This document shows, one piece after another, positions 44,664 to 64,000 of a DNA stretch of 64,000 bases. The notes beneath the pieces were generated by a model. That model was not told the DNA's origin and made no database searches. It worked only from the letters and a program-made list of their open reading frames with translations. The position numbers were made by a program, and so were the translations under genes. Numbering within the stretch: position 1 is the first letter of the stretch; each line of letters opens with the position of its first letter. The DNA is taken from NCBI GenBank assembly GCA_034336665.1, contig CM067569.1, positions 21,397,820-21,461,819 of the forward strand, written 5' to 3'. This DNA is from Luscinia megarhynchos. Taxonomy: Eukaryota > Chordata > Aves > Passeriformes > Turdidae.

Positions 44664-46022
44664 GTAAGAATCATGTTGCACAAAATATAGTTACTTCTGT
44701 TAATAAAAAGTGAGTTAATTTTCAGTCTCTTCATCTTAGTTTCTAATGTATTCCTTTTAATCCAATCCATCATGCTTGCTGTGAATTTTATTTAGGAGAC
44801 ACTGTATTTACAGATAGGAGAAAAGGCCTCAGGCTGGAATGGATCAGATGATAAATGACTCTTAAGGTAGATTTTGAAAGATGTGCTTGAGCATTTTGGA
44901 CACAGGACTACAGGATCAAACATAGAGTTTGAAAGTGGCAGACATCCTGGTCAGAACTGAGAAGATATTATTTGGTAAGGATGTGCCTAATGATTTCCCA
45001 AATAAAGCAGATATTCTGAAAAGCTAAGTCAGTCCCAGAAAGCACGTCTTGGTAGAATCCTGAGTTTAGTGAGTCCATAAGTTCATTTTACCTTATTAGT
45101 TACCACACTTGGAGTTTTAATACTGTAGACTTTATTTAGCAGTGATAATATTTGAGCTGAATCAGACTAGTGAACCAAACTTTTACTTCTCTGTGTCCAC
45201 AAAATGAGCAACCAGTGTCTCTGAACCTGGGTCAGAAGGTGGGTGAATCTGATGTTTCAATTGCTGCTTTCTTAAAATGGCATCATAAATGGCTGTGTTG
45301 TACATTTTTCAGCTAGGAAGTCACTTTAGTTTTTTTCATGTTTAGTCTACAAGAACTGACATTACAGTTACTTTTTTTACAGTCTTCATTCAGAGCATGT
45401 TGACCAACAAACTCAAACGGAGTTTAAAGATTCAGTTCCATTATTACCTTGTACTTCTGTTTACTCATGGAAATAGTTCCCACTACTTGCTTTCTTCATC
45501 TGCCATATGCAGTCCCTAAAACTGTTAGGTGGTCAGATTTCTAAAAGTTAACATTGAAATTGCTTATTTTTCCCCACTTTTCTTACTCTTTTATATTTTG
45601 CCGGTCCATTAGAGCCTAGCAGTCATTTTCTGATCAGCTTAAATCAGTATTATAGCTGAAATCAATGTATTAGCATATTCTTGACTTTGAGGTAAATTCC
45701 AGTGACTCTTGAAGGGTTGTGCTGATACCTTTTCTCTCATTGCTTTGACAAAAGGACAGTTTGAGTTTGCACCAGAGTTATTGGGACATCATCACACTAG
45801 GTGCTCTGGCAGAATAGAATTGGAGGCTCTTGTGCTTCTTCTCTGGCTGGGCTTTTGCTGTCTGCAAACTCTGTCCTCTGTCAGGGTTTAAAGAGCTTAA
45901 GAAACTGATTTGGATACTTCAGGTTTCTTGTGCTTTATTTCAGTGGGTGAAATTGGTTATATAAAGCTAAAATTTCTTCTGCTTTTCTATAACTAATACT
46001 TTTTTTTTATTGCACCTGACAG
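44664..46022 (+). other. KAT6B: KAT6B intron, 1359 bp
   Basis: The donor is gtaaga. The acceptor follows a long T run and ends in gcacctgacag. I recognise no repeat or RNA gene. Confidence 0.95.
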
Positions 46023-46138
46023 AAAATTGGGTGTAAAAACACTGGTGAAACAAGTGGGCGATACCCTTCAGTGATTGAGTTTGGAAAATATGAGATCCAG
46101 ACCTGGTACTCTTCACCTTACCCACAGGAATATGCAAG
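46023..46138 (+). CDS. KAT6B: KAT6B exon: entry into the MYST domain
   Basis: The exon is 116 bp, from phase 0 to phase 2. It begins with a variable linker ([13 protein letters not shown]) and then the invariant MYST entry [20 protein letters not shown], ending PQEYA plus the first two bases of an Arg codon. The tyrosine/tryptophan-rich stretch forms the N-terminal part of the MYST fold ahead of the zinc finger. The linker half differs from human KAT6B as I remember it, while the domain half looks identical. The donor is gtagca, a non-optimal sequence. Confidence 0.96.
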
Positions 46139-51666
<5,528 letters not shown>

Positions 51667-52554
51667 TGACTGATGCAAATTGAGAATTCCACATGAATGG
51701 GGTAGGTTTTTTCTTGTTTGGGGAATTTTTTTTTCTTCATTTGTTTCCGGAATTTGTTGTGGTTTCAGTTGAATATTTAAATCTTTTTCCTTCTCCAACA
51801 TTTTTGCATTAGTATGCCAAGTCTAACTTGTAAAAGTTGCAGGTACTTGGAATGTTGATGTGTTTTCATGGTTTGACTGCTGGCAGTTCCAGCTGGCTAT
51901 TTAGATGTAAATGGCAGTGATGTTGCTCTCTTGTGGGCAGTCTGATCTGATGCAGTTACTTGCTGTTCCCAAGTAAGAATGCATTGTCTAACTTCATGGT
52001 TAGAGTGGATGCTTTGTTTAGAGTGGATGTCTCAGTTGTGGCTGATTTTTCAGGTAATAGATGGCTGCTATTGACAACAATAATACTTAAGTGGACTATC
52101 TTGACAAAGATGACCAAGAAAAATGGTGAACTGTAGCTATATATGCCTGCAACAGGGAAAGCTTCAATTATTGTTCATAATTTGCCCCTAAGGGATGTGT
52201 TGAATAGGTAGTTACTCAGAAATCCACTACTTCCTGATCCTAGTATTGCTACCTCCTATTGACTATGTTTTCTTTCTTGAATAAGTGATTTGTGAGAAAA
52301 TATAGTAGTTAGGAAAAGCCCAAAAGTCTTGTCAGAGTGCCTGGATATTATACAGTGATCTCTTGGATGTCTGGCCACATCTGAGAGGTGGGCCTTGCTG
52401 GAATTAAAGTGAGATATGTAGGCACAGCTTACACTATCTTTAATGTCAGTCAGAATTTCTCGTGACAAACTTGTCAACTTTTATTAGACAAGTATTTTCT
52501 CCATTTATTTAAGGTGTTGGAGCTTAAGATGAGTCTCTTGAGTTTTGGTCCTTA

Positions 52555-54990
52555 TCATAGAATGGTTAATGCTGGAAAATAGCTTTGAGATAAAGTCCAG
52601 CTGTTGCCCTAGCACTGCCATAGTTGCTGCTAAACTGTGCTCCCATGTGCCACATTTACAAGTATTTTTAACATTTCCAGAGATGGTAATTCTACCACTT
52701 CCATGAGTACTTCCAATGCTTTATAACCCTCTCAGTGAAGAAAGTTTTCTTGGCATCCAATCTGAACCTTGGTGCAACTCGAGGCCATTTCCTCTCAGCC
52801 TGTCACTATTTACTGGGAATAAGAGAAAAGCCCGAGTAGAACAGATCCACAGCCTTTCTCTCATCCTCCAAGTGGGTCACCCTGTCATAGAAGGAGAGCA
52901 GGTTAGGCAGCACCTGCCTTTCATAAAACCAATCTGGCTGGACCTGATTCCCTGGTTGTTCTGCATGTGCCATGTGATGGCAGTCTAAATAATCTGTTCT
53001 GTCGCCTTCCCCTGGCACAAGAGGTCAGGCTGACAGATCTGTAGCTCCCCAAATCCCCTTTCTGCCACTTTTTATTTGTTTTACAGTTGCTTATCTCCAG
53101 TAAACTGAGACCTTTATGGTTAACCAAGCCTTCTGGTAAATGCTGGAGAGTGGCTCAGTGAGCTCTTCCAACAGTTTCTTTGGACTCCGTGGACTTGTAG
53201 ATGTTTTAAATGGCATGGCAGGTCACTAAGCAGTTTCTTGTGGATCACAGGGACTTCATCCTGCTCCCTGTTTGTCTTCCAGCCCCTTGAGCTGGGTACC
53301 CTGAGTACAGCTGGTCTTGCTGTTAAAGACTGAGGCAAAGAAGGTGTGAAGTTCCTCAGCCTTTTCCTCATTGTTGTGGTTTAAGCCTAGCTGGAAATAA
53401 AGCCCCATACAGCCACTCCCTTCTCCCCACTCCCTCTGGTCATAAAGGCAAAATGCAGAGGTTAGAAGTTGGGATATCAATTTACTGGAAATAGCAATGA
53501 GAAAAGAAATGAACAGTAACTGCAACAATACTAATAACAACAGTGTATAAAAGAGAGTGATTACATGCAAAATGCTCAGCGGTGACCCTACTGCTCCCCC
53601 CCCAATTTTCTTCCACCCCAAGCCTGAGGCACTGGAATTCATAGTGGACAGCCCTCCAGTCAGGACTAGCAGCACTGCCCTGCATTGCTTGCCACCCGCT
53701 TCTCTGAAAAGGATAAAAATCCCCAGTGATTATGCAGGTGGTATAGAATAACAACAATTTTTCTTGTCTTGTATGCTAGTGGCCAGTTTGCATTCTAGGT
53801 GTGCTTTGGCCCTTCTAATACTGTCCCTGCAAAAGCTCACAATACATTTGAAGTCCTCCTGTTGCCTACCTCTTCTTCCAAAAGTAATAGACTCTCATTT
53901 TCCCTGAGCTTGAGACAGCTCTCTGTTCAGCCAGTCAGGTCATCTCTGCATGCTCATCTGGAAGCACATGGGGATGGCCTGCTCCTGTATCTTTAAAAAT
54001 TTCCTTCTTTAAGCATGTCTAGCCTTTATGGACTCCTTTGCCTTGCAGAACTGCATCCTAAGGTACTTTCTCAACCAGCATCCTAAAAAGGCCAAAGTCT
54101 GCCCTGTGGGGAGTCCAAGGTATCGGTTCTGCTGACCTCCCTCATTATTTCTTCAAGAGCAGAAGCTATCATTTCATGATCGCTGCCCAAGATGACCTCC
54201 AGTCATCACTTCACCCCCCAGTCCTATGTTTACAAGCAGCAGATCCAGCTGTGTGCCTTCCCTTTCTGGTTCACTCACCAGCTCTATCAGGAAGTTGTAT
54301 TCCACACACTCCAGGAACCTCCTAATCTGCTTCTTCTCTGCTCTCCTGTATTTCCAGCAGGCATCTGCTAAATTTGAGTCCCCCTCAAGAGCAAGGGCTA
54401 GTGATCATGAGACCAACCCCAGCTGCTTATGGAATAATTCATCTGCCTCTACATGGTGGTTGAGTGGTCTATAACAGATTCCCACCAGGATATCTGCCCT
54501 GTCGCCCTTTCTTCTGATTCTTGCTCAGAAACATTCAACTCTCTCATCACTGTGATTAAGCTGAAGACAGTCCTTGACATACAAGGCTACCCCACTGCCT
54601 CTTCTTCCTCACCTATCCCTTCTCAAGGGTTATAGCTATCCATTTCAGCACTCCAGTTGTGTGTGATCCCACCATGGCTCTCTGGTGGCAACAATGTCTG
54701 AGTTTTGCTGCTGCCCAATTGCTTCCATTTACTCCTATTTGTTGGCCAGTGTGCATTGGTGTAGGTGCACTCGAATTGGGCAATTCAGTCCTGCTGCCTT
54801 TTTAGGGGGGAGCAGCTCTAATTCCTGTGTGACCATTCTCAGACACTTCCATGGTTTCTAACACATCAGTAACCCTTGTATCCTTGCTGCCACATGGATC
54901 TCCATGCCCTGCCTTTACTGAGGTGGCAGAGTGAAGGATGTCCTTAGCATACCTTCCCCCAAACAATGGTTACATTTTCTTCTTCCACTT
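52555..54990 (-). mobile_element. CR1-type LINE, antisense, internally deleted, with nested LTR
   Basis: The LINE 3' end lies at the left (tcatagaatgg, then accacttccatgagtactt). At about 52836 it jumps directly into ORF2. On the minus strand I read LLSFYDRVTHLEDERKAVDL (reverse transcriptase), EEKAEELHTFFASVFNSK, and endonuclease-region pieces CYRPLNHHVEADELFHKQ and GDSNLADACWKY. These match CR1 ORF2 in order. The reverse-transcriptase catalytic part (with the FADD motif) and the 3' half of ORF2, about 1 kb, are missing at the junction, and stops and frameshifts interrupt the rest. It is a dead copy. The right edge is approximate. Confidence 0.85.
53372..53745 (-). mobile_element. LTR fragment nested in the CR1 copy
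   Basis: The left edge is sharp: tgttgtggtttaagcctagc begins exactly where CR1 sequence (cagccttttcctcat) stops. CR1 resumes near tttttcttgtcttgtatgct at about 53750. Inside are the landmarks aatttactggaaatagcaat and gaacagtaactgcaacaata, shared with the element at 40256-40673. The far LTR edge and about 100 bp of CR1 seem to be missing. Confidence 0.75.
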
Positions 54991-55124
54991 CACCCCAGTT
55001 GCTTTTGGCCAGTTTACATTGATCACAGTGTGATCTGATGATCACAAATATTATCACCACCAAAGCTTTGGGTAAAATCTTCACCTCGAATTATTGCATG
55101 TCATCCGTCTGTCTCCCCCCCTTC

Positions 55125-55144
55125 TTTTTTTTTTTTTTTTTTTT
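55125..55144. repeat. Poly-T tract (20 nt)
   Basis: An uninterrupted T run beyond the CR1/LTR complex. Confidence 0.95.
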
Positions 55145-56186
55145 GAAAGAATGTGTATGTGTGCCCTTGCTGGCAGAAATGCTGTGGCTTTTCTTACCTG
55201 TTATAAACATTTTGCTAGAATGTGGACTTCTTACTAGCAGTTGTCTTACTGCACAGAGCAAGTATTTAACTATGCAGTAGAAACTAAGAAACCTTGTGAA
55301 ATATGGCTTGGGTATGTGATGGAGTATTTGGGAATGAGTGTACTGGCATGTGGTCCTGTCATGTCATCACTGGCCTAGTGTCATCTTGTGTGGAGGCTGA
55401 AATGATGGCTGATGTCTTAAAATGTACATGTGCTTAGCACAGCTCCTTGTCAGTTATACTGACCTGGATATTTCTGGTTGCTTTGATCTCCCTCAAAACT
55501 ACCTATTGCTGATTTTTTTTTGGGTGTCATCTTTTAAAGGTAACAAAGCTCTTGCTTTGTATCAATAAGCTGGAAAGGACCTATAAACTTCTAGAGTTAG
55601 AACAGCTTCCTAATCTTGGCTCCTGTTGTCTTAAACAATCAGTGTAGTATTTGTCTTCATTGCCTGTATATGAGTTCATTCTGTCTGAAAGCTTTTGTTT
55701 CTGAGCATTCTGCCTTGATTTGTGCTCTGGTGATAAGCATCTAGCTTTGAAAAACTTAATATGCTTCAAGTATAACTTCTTAGTTCAGCCATATGGTGTT
55801 CCTCCCCTTCACCCTGACCACATATTCAGAGAAGGAAAAAAAAAAGTGAAAACCTGCAGGTATACTTAGTGTAGCAATTATAGAAAATGCAACTTCACCA
55901 TGTATGTGTATGGATATTGTATTCTACTTTCATATCCTTGAGAGAATGGTCAGTGAATCATGAAAATATTTTCCTCTTCTTACTGTCTTTCTCCTTTACC
56001 ACATTTAAACTTTGTTATGGTGTTCCAGCAATGTATTTCATTTTTTAGATGCCAAGTGTTTAACGAATTTAAAAATATTCTGAAGGGTATGTTTGATAAT
56101 TCTTTATTAAAATTAGACATTAACATGGAATTATTTGACTTTGGTACTGAACCCAACCTTATTGGGATATTTTACAAGGATAGTAG

Positions 56187-64000
<7,814 letters not shown>

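Noticed and set aside
53256..53675. 139-codon minus-strand open frame as a gene
   Set aside because: Its C-terminal part (EEKAEELHTFFASVFNSK) is CR1 ORF2 and its start lies in the nested LTR, so it is a chance fusion of two dead elements.

Overview
The window is a stretch of vertebrate, almost certainly bird, nuclear DNA. It is AT-rich and intron-dominated. It carries CR1 LINE fragments and solo LTRs of a type I recognise from avian endogenous retroviruses. There is no bacterial-style gene packing, no operon, no CRISPR array, and I saw no tRNA or rRNA gene.

The only protein-coding gene I can support is KAT6B (MORF, MYST4), a MYST-family histone lysine acetyltransferase, on the + strand. Ten consecutive internal exons are present: 31532-31640, 37318-37433, 37595-37676, 38662-38794, 42677-43608, 44542-44663, 46023-46138, 48161-48302, 51328-51489 and 56253-56346. 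They join in one open frame of 2008 nt (669 codons plus 1 nt), every junction has AG/GT ends, and all phases match. The product corresponds to roughly residues 208-876 of the long human form: both PHD fingers, the basic/serine-rich regulatory linker, the MYST C2HC zinc finger, and the acetyl-CoA-binding core up to the Q/R-x-x-G-x-G motif. The N-terminal NEMM/H15 exon(s) lie upstream. The rest of the MYST domain (with the catalytic Glu) and the acidic and Ser/Met-rich C-terminus lie downstream.

Layout: 1-31531 is the end of a long upstream intron. It holds a CR1 fragment at about 17.0-17.5 kb, a sense-oriented solo LTR at about 24.6-25.1 kb, and a CR1 3' end at about 27.4 kb. Positions 31532-56346 hold the exons, with a CR1 3' end at 32.3-32.7 kb, an antisense LTR at about 40.3-40.7 kb, and a large rearranged antisense CR1 with a nested LTR at 52.6-55.0 kb. 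Positions 56347-64000 are the start of the next intron, with no recognisable exon.

The most informative observation is in the 932-bp exon. It carries three phase-1 splice donors whose spacing (327 and 549 nt, i.e. 109 and 183 codons) exactly reproduces the length differences I recall between the human MORF, MORF-alpha and MORF-beta isoforms. Other points worth checking are a 54-bp near-identical repeat pair 2.4 kb apart, a perfect 28-bp palindrome, a possible cryptic exon in the first intron, and several two-copy tandem duplications. I did not find a novel multi-gene system in this window.
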